From IMG/VR virus record IMGVR_UViG_3300025536_000026, positions 1-36,836 of that record: 36,836 bases of DNA; one strand, written 5' to 3'. The stretch is from a virus. The position numbers and the translations under genes are program-made. Positions 31,597 through 36,836 of the stretch are shown here, piece after piece; within the stretch, counting starts at the first letter, position 1; every line of letters starts with the position of its first letter. The notes beneath the pieces are model-generated. The model searched no databases and was not told the DNA's origin. It was given only the letters and a program-made list of their open reading frames with translations.

Positions 31597-31614
31597 ATAT
31601 TTATAATCCTATTT

Positions 31615-32073
31615 CTAGTAATTCTTATATTCTGCTAATAAGCTTGCGTAATGGTCTATTGCTTTTGTAGTTTGATGTTTTAGTGCAAATAATTTATCTA
31701 CAAAGTCTTGACCTTTTTCTTTTAGTAATCTGCGGTAAAATTCGCTACCATTGCCACCTAAGTTAATATTGTCGTAATAACATTGAAGTCTTAAATTGTC
31801 AAGATTATATCTAAGCAACGCACCGCCTACACTATTTGGGATAAAATGACCAAGCTGACAATTACTGCCTTCTATTTCTTTGTCGCAAGTAAAACAATAA
31901 TATTTACCATTTTTTATATACCTTGCTTTTATTATTCTTCTACACTCTTGCCAAAGTTCTGTCTGTATTTTTCTTATAGGGCTTTTACTAACTTTCTTAA
32001 GTTTAGTTCTTTTAAGTGGTGTAGTTGGCTTCTTTACCCACGCTGTTCTTTTTAATGGAGTTCTTTTTAGCAT
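31615..32073 (-). CDS. ninG: NinG-like (Rap) recombination endonuclease
   Basis: This 152-residue protein begins with the basic LKRTPLKRTAWVKKP motif typical of NinG, then IRKIQTELWQECRRIIKARY, CFTCDKEI, and LGHFIPNS followed by NLDNLRLQCYYDN. NinG (Rap) of lambdoid phages is a Holliday-junction endonuclease; the Cys pairs resemble a zinc-bound HNH-type fold. Here it follows the annealing module and probably resolves recombination intermediates. Confidence 0.83.
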   Translation of the reverse strand: MLKRTPLKRTAWVKKPTTPLKRTKLKKVSKSPIRKIQTELWQECRRIIKARYIKNGKYYCFTCDKEIEGSNCQLGHFIPNSVGGALLRYNLDNLRLQCYYDNINLGGNGSEFYRRLLKEKGQDFVDKLFALKHQTTKAIDHYASLLAEYKNY

Positions 32074-32280
32074 TTAATCTTTAATATTTATCCACCCTAC
32101 TATTGCTCCCATTGGTGGGATTATGCTAACTGCTCTTATAACTTCTGCTTTGTATGGGGCTTGGAAGTCTGTTTTTGTGAGTTTAATAATGTTTAACACC
32201 CAACCTATAAAACCTAGTATAAGTACTGCTATGAATAATATAGCTATTGCTGTGCTAAATCCTCCTTGTTTGTTTTTCAT
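32074..32280 (-). CDS. 68-residue membrane protein
   Basis: This 68-residue protein starts MKNKQGGFSTAIAILFIAVL and has a long hydrophobic stretch to about residue 32, then a second weaker segment (AVSIIPPMGAIVGWINIKD). It is likely to have one or two membrane helices. It ends immediately before the NinG start codon. The role is unknown; host-membrane functions such as exclusion are possible. Confidence 0.55.
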   Translation of the reverse strand: MKNKQGGFSTAIAILFIAVLILGFIGWVLNIIKLTKTDFQAPYKAEVIRAVSIIPPMGAIVGWINIKD

Positions 32281-32284
32281 ATAT

Positions 32285-32602
32285 TTAATTTAATATTGCT
32301 AATTTTTTAATGTCTGATTGATAATTTGGCTCGTATCCATTTTCCAATAAATACTCTTCTTCTAAAATCTGCTTTTCTTCTTGCTCTATGCCCTCTGTGG
32401 CTCTCCGAAGTTCGCGGTCTAAATAGATTGTATCTTTCAGTAAGTTTATGTAGTCCATTTCCCTTATTAGGGGGTATTTTTCTTGGAGCAACATTTTTAA
32501 GCTGTCATATCTCTTCTTTACACTTTTGTATTCGGGGTCTAGGGTGAAGAGTTTTTGTATGCGGGAGTTGTAGTATTCTGTGCTTTGTTTACTCCTTTTC
32601 AT
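32285..32602 (-). CDS. 105-residue helical protein
   Basis: This 105-residue protein has charged helices (SVKKRYDSLKMLLQEKYPLI, then ELRRATEGIEQEEKQILEEE). No domain is recognised. It overlaps the upstream 73-residue gene by 14 bases. It is part of the same small-gene operon. Confidence 0.5.
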   Translation of the reverse strand: MKRSKQSTEYYNSRIQKLFTLDPEYKSVKKRYDSLKMLLQEKYPLIREMDYINLLKDTIYLDRELRRATEGIEQEEKQILEEEYLLENGYEPNYQSDIKKLAILN

Positions 32603-32810
32603 ATTTGTTTATTAGTTCTAATTTATCCATATCTCTGTGGTAAATGTCTAGTGTTTCAAAACTAGGTAAGGTTCGGATATTTAGTGCTGTTAGTAATGCA
32701 CTATCAAATCCTCTGCAAAAGTATTCTCGGTCTAGTCTTGATTGCAAATCATCTCCCCATACTTGCACCCTATAATCTCCGAAGAGCATTTTTTCTATTT
32801 CTATGGTCAT
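32589..32810 (-). CDS. 73-residue protein, unknown
   Basis: This 73-residue protein starts MTIEIEKMLFGDYRVQVWGD and contains SRLDREYFCRGFDSALLTAL. It has mixed alpha/beta composition and no known motif. It is coupled to the next gene by a 14-base overlap and lies two bases downstream of the coiled-coil gene. Confidence 0.5.
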   Translation of the reverse strand: MTIEIEKMLFGDYRVQVWGDDLQSRLDREYFCRGFDSALLTALNIRTLPSFETLDIYHRDMDKLELINKYEKE

Positions 32811-32811
32811 G

Positions 32812-33285
32812 TTATTCTTCTGTTTTTACTTCCGTGTAGTTGTTCTCGCTACTTGCCCATTTTGTATTTCCATATTGGTCTACTCCTACTGGTTCACTTG
32901 TGCTTTTCATTATTCCAGTTCTTAGTGTTGGATTTTTAAATACAATTCCTACTATTTCTTTTATGTTATTACTAACTGCTTGAGCTTTTTCAACATCTTT
33001 GTCTTTAAGGGCTAGTTGGTGTTCACTATCTAAAATTGCTTTTTCTCTAGTAACTAACTCCTCCTCTCTTTTAGCCCACTCAGCGTTACGATGATTTAAT
33101 TTAATTATATCATCTTGTAACTTAGAAATTGTATTTTGAGTTACAATACTAGCTTCTCTTAATGCTGTATTCTCTTTTGCAATTAAGTCTGATTGTTCTT
33201 TAACTTCTTTTAGTTGCTGGAATACCTCCAATGAAAGAGATTTTTCTGCAACCATTGACTCTATTATTTGATTTAGCTTTTCCAT
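32812..33285 (-). CDS. 157-residue coiled-coil protein
   Basis: This 157-residue protein has a long coiled coil over residues ~1-110 (LNQIIESMVAEKSLSLEVFQ, NAEWAKREEELVTREKAILD) and a mixed C-terminal tail. A GGGGAG stretch six to eight bases before the start makes one of the best ribosome sites in the window. It has no catalytic motif. It lies downstream of the recombination genes and may be a structural or DNA-associated adaptor. Confidence 0.6.
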   Translation of the reverse strand: MEKLNQIIESMVAEKSLSLEVFQQLKEVKEQSDLIAKENTALREASIVTQNTISKLQDDIIKLNHRNAEWAKREEELVTREKAILDSEHQLALKDKDVEKAQAVSNNIKEIVGIVFKNPTLRTGIMKSTSEPVGVDQYGNTKWASSENNYTEVKTEE

Positions 33286-33301
33286 TTTCTCCCCTACTTT
33301 T

Positions 33302-33478
33302 TTATTGAGCTTTAGGGTTGCTCGTAATTTCTAATAATTGTATTGTATGTTGTTTATCGTATTCTTCGTCTAAGTAATCAATTATTGCTGATACGACAGA
33401 TGGCAATTCAGGAAACGCTATCTTTATCGTGTTGTTTTCTATCGCCCATATTTCTTTTATTCTCTCACTTGGTTTCAT
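33302..33478 (-). CDS. 58-residue small protein
   Basis: The ATG at 33478 gives a 58-residue product (MKPSERIKEIWAIENNTIKI, then IDYLDEEYDKQHTIQLLEIT), mostly helical and acidic. The TAA at 33302 lies 17 bases before the coiled-coil gene start and its GGGGAG site. The function is unknown. Confidence 0.6.
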   Translation of the reverse strand: MKPSERIKEIWAIENNTIKIAFPELPSVVSAIIDYLDEEYDKQHTIQLLEITSNPKAQ

Positions 33479-33499
33479 AATGTTTGTTAAGGGGTTAAA

Positions 33500-33937
33500 C
33501 TACTTTGGTAAATATCCTAATTCTTCACGAGAAGGAACGACCACCTCCATTTCTGCACACTTTTCTAATGTAAAATCTATTAACTCCATCATTGCTAATT
33601 TAGGAAACTTTGCTTTGTTTGAAATTGACTTTCTAACTTCTACTATATCCTTACCGAGTTTTATTTTCTTTTTACCGAATTTTAGACTCATTAAGGCATC
33701 GTGTAATTCTTCGTCTTCATCGCCAGTATGTTCTGCGAGAAGTCCGACAATAACCCAGTAATACCTTAATTGTTGTTCTGACCTTGTTGGTTTTTTTAGC
33801 TTTACTTCTATACTTCCAATATCGCCTTCTTTTGTTTTCTTGTTTAAGAAATGTTGGTAGTAAGCTCGTGAGTTCAAAACAAGGGTCTTAATTCCTTTTA
33901 CTATGGCTATTTTGAATGTAAAGCTGTCTTTGGTCAT
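33500..33937 (-). CDS. ninB: NinB-like recombination protein
   Basis: This 145-residue protein contains KKPTRSEQQLRYYWVIVGLL and AEHTGDEDEELHDALMSLKF, close to the R-S-x-Q-x-R-Y-Y-W and H-x-x-x-x-E-H-x motifs of NinB-type (lambda Orf) proteins, which bind single-stranded DNA and help annealing. It comes after the DUF736-like gene, matching a typical ninB position in recombination modules. Confidence 0.65.
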   Translation of the reverse strand: MTKDSFTFKIAIVKGIKTLVLNSRAYYQHFLNKKTKEGDIGSIEVKLKKPTRSEQQLRYYWVIVGLLAEHTGDEDEELHDALMSLKFGKKKIKLGKDIVEVRKSISNKAKFPKLAMMELIDFTLEKCAEMEVVVPSREELGYLPK

Positions 33938-33969
33938 TTGATTGGTTTAAATCGTTTCTAGGGGCATTT

Positions 33970-34272
33970 TTACGCGTTTGGTGGCACTTCAAATGGGTCT
34001 TCTTCCCCTGCTTTGGCACATAACCGACTTATTTCACTTTTTGCTGCGATTACATAGCCCTCTCGTCTCTTAGTGTTGTCTTTGCTATCGACCCAAGTTT
34101 TAGACATTAAGCAGGATACAAAGTCATTTTGGTTCTTGTCTTTTCTTATCCAACCTCCTGCAATCTCTACCCATTCCTCGCCGATTTTTGTTTTGATAAC
34201 TCTATCTGGGGCTTTGTTGCTTTTCTTTTGGTTGTTTTTTTGGATTACGAAATTTTTGATGTATTTTTCCAT
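33970..34272 (-). CDS. DUF736-like small protein
   Basis: This 100-residue protein contains GEEWVEIAGGWIRKDKNQND followed by FVSCLMSKTWV, a pattern like the GGWxRKxKxGNxxLS signature of DUF736-type beta-barrel proteins. It overlaps or abuts the Rad52-like gene, with one base between, and precedes NinB. It may be a single-stranded DNA binding helper. The assignment is moderate. Confidence 0.5.
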   Translation of the reverse strand: MEKYIKNFVIQKNNQKKSNKAPDRVIKTKIGEEWVEIAGGWIRKDKNQNDFVSCLMSKTWVDSKDNTKRREGYVIAAKSEISRLCAKAGEEDPFEVPPNA

Positions 34273-34273
34273 A

Positions 34274-34759
34274 TTATATTTCTTCGTAGTTTATATCTTG
34301 TAATGGGTCGGTTCCATTTTCGTAGTCTGATTTATTTTTTTCTTGATAATCTTTTTGTGTTTCTTTCTTTCCACCTTTACCAGTATGTAACCCTTTGAAG
34401 ACGTTTGCACCGATACCCAAGTATGAACCGATTTTAGTTATTGCGTCTGTTGTAGCACCTTTGTAAGCATCGCCTAAATCTTTGTTATCGTTACCACCAA
34501 AACTTTCATAGTAAATTCCATACTCTGGCACTTCAAATGTTGTTTTAATTACCACCATAGGATTACCTTTTTCGATTAACTGTGTTTCTTGGTGTGTTAC
34601 TTTTAAAGTCCAACCACCTACTCCAAATGCTTCGTTCATTCTTTCTGTTACATAAATTGCTTTAATAGAAGAGAGGAAAGTTTTCGTAGGGTGTTGACTG
34701 ACTGCTTCGTCTGGTAACGGTCTATCTAAAATCTTTTTTATTTCGTCTGTTATTTTCAT
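34274..34759 (-). CDS. Rad52/ERF-type single-strand annealing protein
   Basis: This 161-residue protein has FLSSIKAIYVTERMNEAFGV, then GWTLKVTHQ, and the decisive DLGDAYKGATTDAI, TKIGSYLGIGANVFKG motif of Rad52/Sak-type annealing proteins. It would anneal complementary single strands during recombination-dependent replication. The C-terminus is Lys/Glu-rich and disordered. The size and motif make this one of the firmer calls. Confidence 0.85.
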   Translation of the reverse strand: MKITDEIKKILDRPLPDEAVSQHPTKTFLSSIKAIYVTERMNEAFGVGGWTLKVTHQETQLIEKGNPMVVIKTTFEVPEYGIYYESFGGNDNKDLGDAYKGATTDAITKIGSYLGIGANVFKGLHTGKGGKKETQKDYQEKNKSDYENGTDPLQDINYEEI

Positions 34760-34763
34760 ATTT

Positions 34764-34925
34764 TTATTCGTTATCTTGTAATTGTTTCAATAATTGGTAG
34801 GCGATGTGCATATTTGTGCTACTTCTAGGTTCCACGCCACTTTCAGAATCCTTTATATATTCTTCGGCTAGTAGTGTTTCTAAGAAGTTTACTTGTTGTT
34901 CGTTTAGGATTAGTTCTTTACTCAT
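34764..34925 (-). CDS. 53-residue protein before the annealing gene
   Basis: The ATG at 34925 (MSKELILNEQQVNFLETLLA) gives a 53-residue helical protein. Its start overlaps the previous stop (34918-34920), and it ends five bases before the annealing gene. The two helices are joined by an Arg/Ser-rich loop. No function is recognised. Confidence 0.6.
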   Translation of the reverse strand: MSKELILNEQQVNFLETLLAEEYIKDSESGVEPRSSTNMHIAYQLLKQLQDNE

Positions 34926-35070
34926 AAATTTCGCCATCTAGTATATCTCTAGTGCGACCTTGCCCATCGTCATAGTTCACTAAAGAGTCTAATGTCTTCA
35001 TAAATTCACTTGCTTTGCTTTCTACTCTCATACTTTGGAAACCTTTTACTTTGCTATATTGTGAATACAT
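34918..35070 (-). CDS. 50-residue first gene after the early promoter
   Basis: The ATG at 35070 (MYSQYSKVKGFQSMRVESKA) gives 50 residues with an Asp/Gly-rich end (DDGQGRTRDILDGEI). It is the first gene behind the promoter/operator-like motif at 35129-35149 and has the same AATTAAAAAGTATG leader as the gene at 30667. It may be the first early protein; the function is unknown. Confidence 0.6.
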   Translation of the reverse strand: MYSQYSKVKGFQSMRVESKASEFMKTLDSLVNYDDGQGRTRDILDGEIYE

Positions 35071-35110
35071 ACTTTTTAATTTATTTTTTATAATTAGCTG
35101 GACTAGAGCT
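35068..35110 (-). promoter_or_regulatory. gene leader with hairpin, copy 2
   Basis: The 18 bases 35068-35085 are identical to 30883-30900. A short AGCT/AGCT hairpin lies at 35096-35110, similar to the longer one at 30904-30922. It connects the promoter-like motif to the 50-residue gene. Confidence 0.55.
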
Positions 35111-35121
35111 GTATTAAATGT

Positions 35122-35149
35122 AGCATAGTGGTTTATGTTTGTAAAGCTA
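35122..35149 (-). promoter_or_regulatory. promoter/operator-like motif, copy 2
   Basis: The 21-base block 35129-35149 is a near-identical copy of 31367-31387, followed by TATGCT at 35122-35127 (a TANNNT -10-like match). It precedes the recombination operon. Two copies of the same promoter-like motif in the early region suggest a common regulator. Confidence 0.6.
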
Positions 35150-35161
35150 GGGTGTGGAAAA

Positions 35162-35443
35162 CTATTTTACATTAACCTCTATAAATCCGTTGTCTTCAAA
35201 TAGCTGTAGAATGTCTGTAGTGTCATGCTTTTCCCAGAGAGTATTTATTTTAAAACTATCTCGTTCAGTTCGTCCTTTGTAGTAGGGTTCTAAGTACCAT
35301 TCATCATAACTCATTTTACCTACAAAATACTTTTTGCCCGAAAGAGTTACATAGCCATTATTTCCGTGTTCATCTCGCCCTTGTTCTTTTTGTTGTAGAA
35401 ACCTAAATACTTTTCTAATTTTTGTTTTTATTGTTTCTCCCAT
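35162..35443 (-). CDS. 93-residue protein, unknown
   Basis: This 93-residue protein starts MGETIKTKIRKVFRFLQQKE and contains GYVTLSGKKYFVGKMSYDEW and RTERDSFKINTLWEKHDTTD. It has mixed alpha/beta character with many Lys and Tyr. It ends 13 bases before the promoter-like motif, so it belongs to an upstream transcript. No family is recognised. Confidence 0.5.
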   Translation of the reverse strand: MGETIKTKIRKVFRFLQQKEQGRDEHGNNGYVTLSGKKYFVGKMSYDEWYLEPYYKGRTERDSFKINTLWEKHDTTDILQLFEDNGFIEVNVK

Positions 35444-35467
35444 CTTATTTCTTGTTAGTTGATAATG

Positions 35468-35791
35468 CTAGACTTTAGTTCCTCCGAAAAAACACTGGGA
35501 GAATGTTTTTCTTTTTAACGTAACCTTGTCTCTCGTGTAGCTGTAGTCCAAGCAAGTTTTGTACCAAGCTCTTAAATCGTCTAACTCTCTGACCCCTACT
35601 AACTTCATTTTGACCGCCATAAAAGGTACAAGTTCTTTCTTTTCTTTCTTTCTATCCTTGTTGATTCTGTCCTGGAAGCACTTTACTGCGTTGGCGTAGG
35701 CTTTGTTGTATTCCTTACGCTTTTCTACCATCCCAGTTTTAGGAGTTTCTAATTGTTTCCTTATGTGTTGTAGGTGGATGGAGATTTCCAT
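35468..35791 (-). CDS. 107-residue basic helical protein
   Basis: This 107-residue protein is strongly basic (KEYNKAYANAVKCFQDRINK, then DRKKEKKELVPFMAVKMKLV). It could bind nucleic acid. It is followed after 24 bases by the next gene and preceded by a three-base gap. No known domain is visible. Confidence 0.5.
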   Translation of the reverse strand: MEISIHLQHIRKQLETPKTGMVEKRKEYNKAYANAVKCFQDRINKDRKKEKKELVPFMAVKMKLVGVRELDDLRAWYKTCLDYSYTRDKVTLKRKTFSQCFFGGTKV

Positions 35792-35794
35792 AGA

Positions 35795-36007
35795 TTAGTT
35801 TACTAAACGTATAGCCCAAGTTATGTGAGAAATACAAAATATGAAAGCACCCCAAGTAATAACTTTAAAGTTTATACGACTCCAAGTTCTTACCCATTTT
35901 GGTTCGTGTATGTATAAATCATACCTACTGGTATAAGACAACCTTATTAACTCACTTATACATGTTATAATTACTATCACTCCTACTGCTACAGTTATTT
36001 GCCACAT
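35795..36007 (-). CDS. 70-residue two-span membrane protein
   Basis: This 70-residue protein has two hydrophobic segments, MWQITVAVGVIVIITCISEL and FKVITWGAFIFCISHITWAI, separated by a charged loop (SYTSRYDLYIHEPKWVRTWS). It is a membrane protein of unknown role. Such small proteins in phage early regions may act on the host envelope or in superinfection exclusion. Confidence 0.6.
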   Translation of the reverse strand: MWQITVAVGVIVIITCISELIRLSYTSRYDLYIHEPKWVRTWSRINFKVITWGAFIFCISHITWAIRLVN

Positions 36008-36063
36008 ATTATTTTTATTTATTCTTATAAGGTCTTACTTTTTCACTTCTAGTGATAATAGGT

Positions 36064-36251
36064 CTAGCTTCTGTTTAATCTTTTGAAACTTTTGTCAGCT
36101 TTTTCTAGTAGATTTTTAGTCCATTCTTTAGCCACCTCTTTTAATGCTTTTTCTGTAAAATAACCTATTTTTTTGGTGCTCCATTCTCTATTATGAAATT
36201 TGGTGTAGTTGGTATACTTATTTTACTTCTGATTATTGTTATTTCTCTCAT
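36064..36251 (-). CDS. frame-shifted small gene with an A7 slip site
   Basis: From the ATG at 36251 (MREITIIRSKISIPTTPNFI) the frame ends after 28 codons at TAG 36165-36167. A single -1 shift at A AAA AAA (36168-36174) joins it to a longer frame that ends at TAG 36064-36066, giving 62 residues that include GYFTEKALKEVAKEWTKNLL. The heptamer is followed immediately by the stop. It may be programmed frameshifting or a homopolymer indel. No family is recognised. Confidence 0.45.
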
Positions 36252-36294
36252 AAGTTTATTGTTTAATATCTGGTAATTCTCTACTTAGTTAATG

Positions 36295-36432
36295 TTAATA
36301 AGTATCTGGTGTAAGATAGTCTATACTTTTTCTTATTACTTCACTTTCGCTTTGTTTGGTTTTCTTTGCTGATTTTTTGACTTTTTTGTCGTGGGCAGGA
36401 GTTATTCTATAAGTTCGTTTTATGTATTTCAT
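36295..36432 (-). CDS. ribbon-helix-helix regulator
   Basis: The ATG at 36432 (MKYIKRTYRITPAHDKKVKK, 45 residues) lies one base after the previous stop; a start at 36477 would overlap the previous gene by 44 bases. The product has a basic strand followed by AKKTKQSESEVIRKSIDYL, the pattern of a CopG-type ribbon-helix-helix. It would bind DNA as a dimer and may control the early promoter-like motifs. Family evidence is pattern-based. Confidence 0.65.
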   Translation of the reverse strand: MKYIKRTYRITPAHDKKVKKSAKKTKQSESEVIRKSIDYLTPDTY

Positions 36433-36433
36433 G

Positions 36434-36836
36434 TTATTTAATTTTAAATCCTGAAATTTCTTCAAAGACTTTTGCATTAAAGTTTGGTAATTTCTTAACT
36501 AATTCTATTTCTTCCTTACTTGCGTTTTTCATAGACTTTGTAAAAGCTTCTTTATAATCTAACTTTTTCATATAACCACCTGTAAATTTAGCTGTGTCTA
36601 TTCTACTTTTTTCTTCTTCTGACATGTCTTCGTAGTTAACCCATACATTCACATCAAAAAATAAACAAAATGGTTTTTTTGCATTGTCCCATTTTTCTCT
36701 TTTACAAAGTTTTCCAAAAATAAGCACTTCTTTAGGAGTTTCTGTGTTAAAAAAACCAGTGTTCCAGTCGCCAGTGTTCCAGTCGCCAGTGTTCCTGTGG
36801 CCAGTGTTCCTGTGGCCAGTGTTCCTGTGGCCAGTG
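36434..36836 (-). CDS. partial NTGxx pentapeptide-like repeat protein
   Basis: The frame is open to the right edge, so the true start is outside the window. A GTG at 36727 is not the real start, since coding-quality sequence continues upstream. The visible N-terminal part is tandem NTGHR, NTGDW and NTGFF units, then NTETPKEVLIFGKLCKREKW and a globular part (DNAKKPFCLFFDVNVWVNYE, then FTGGYMKKLDYKEAFTKSMK). This two-part layout occurs in hypothetical proteins of uncultured phages. The role of the repeats is unknown; they resemble NxGxx-type pentapeptide families and could form a beta-solenoid. Confidence 0.65.
   Translation of the reverse strand, partial: TGHRNTGHRNTGHRNTGDWNTGDWNTGFFNTETPKEVLIFGKLCKREKWDNAKKPFCLFFDVNVWVNYEDMSEEEKSRIDTAKFTGGYMKKLDYKEAFTKSMKNASKEEIELVKKLPNFNAKVFEEISGFKIK
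36756..36836 (-). repeat. 15-bp tandem repeat at the window edge
   Basis: Five units of 15 bp (36756-36770, 36771-36785, 36786-36800, 36801-36815, 36816-36830) plus a partial sixth run to the edge. The first two read CCAGTGTTCCAGTCG and the next three CCAGTGTTCCTGTGG. They encode NTGDW and NTGHR. The array is in frame with the gene and probably continues beyond the window. Confidence 0.85.

Noticed and set aside
36756-36836. CRISPR array
   Set aside because: The 15-bp units are directly adjacent without spacers and are in frame with a coding sequence.
1-36836. Direct terminal joining (circular genome closing across the window ends)
   Set aside because: No overlap between the ends was found, and joining the left-edge frame to the right edge puts it out of register with the NTG repeat frame. 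Circularity remains possible but is not shown.

Overview
The window is an AT-rich tailed-phage genome segment in which every supported gene lies on the minus strand, so transcription runs from high to low coordinates. There is no tape measure, tail tube or sheath gene. A portal, scaffold and HK97-type capsid block is followed by connector or tail-hub proteins and two large internal proteins, which points to a short-tailed (podovirus-like) phage of roughly 37 kb or more. The host cannot be named. One clear sigma-70-like promoter (TTGCAA-17-TATAAT) and a few GGAG-type ribosome sites argue against a typical Bacteroidetes promoter system, although most starts have only an AT-rich leader such as TAATTATG. 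Both window edges cut an open frame. The right edge falls inside a 15-bp tandem repeat, a likely place for an assembly to break.

Layout in transcription order. (1) 36836-30900, early region: an NTGxx pentapeptide-like repeat protein, a ribbon-helix-helix protein, many small unknown genes, and a recombination module (Rad52-like annealing protein, DUF736-like protein, NinB-like and NinG-like). Two genes here share a promoter/operator-like motif and two share a 5' leader. (2) 30900-26150: short overlapping genes of unknown function, a tRNA-like element next to a folded non-coding RNA (30472-30653), a gene with an in-frame stop, and an HNH endonuclease fused to a duplicated gene start. (3) 26181-21062, packaging: small terminase, a phage GroES/GroEL pair, and large terminase. 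(4) 20806-13482, head: its own promoter and leader hairpin, portal, scaffold, major capsid protein, an HNH gene, beta-helix and decoration-like proteins, with hairpin-bearing spacers between genes. (5) 13481-7494: small virion proteins, a fibre-like protein, and beta-rich tail-hub and connector proteins. (6) 7478-2299: an AP2-HNH endonuclease and two large proteins likely to be internal or ejected virion proteins; the second carries an ADP-ribosyltransferase-like segment and a lysozyme-like C-terminus. (7) 2295-61, lysis: a coiled-coil membrane protein, two very small overlapping genes, a zincin-DUF5675 fusion, a holin, and a secreted lytic transglycosylase.

The genes form a coherent lytic programme: annealing-type recombination, packaging, capsid assembly with dedicated chaperonins, an ejection apparatus and lysis. 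No polymerase, helicase, primase, integrase or repressor is visible. The most notable items are the chaperonin pair whose GroEL lacks the usual catalytic Asp87, the ART-like virion domain, the tRNA-like/structured RNA locus, a candidate -1 frameshift site, and the reused promoter and leader cassettes.
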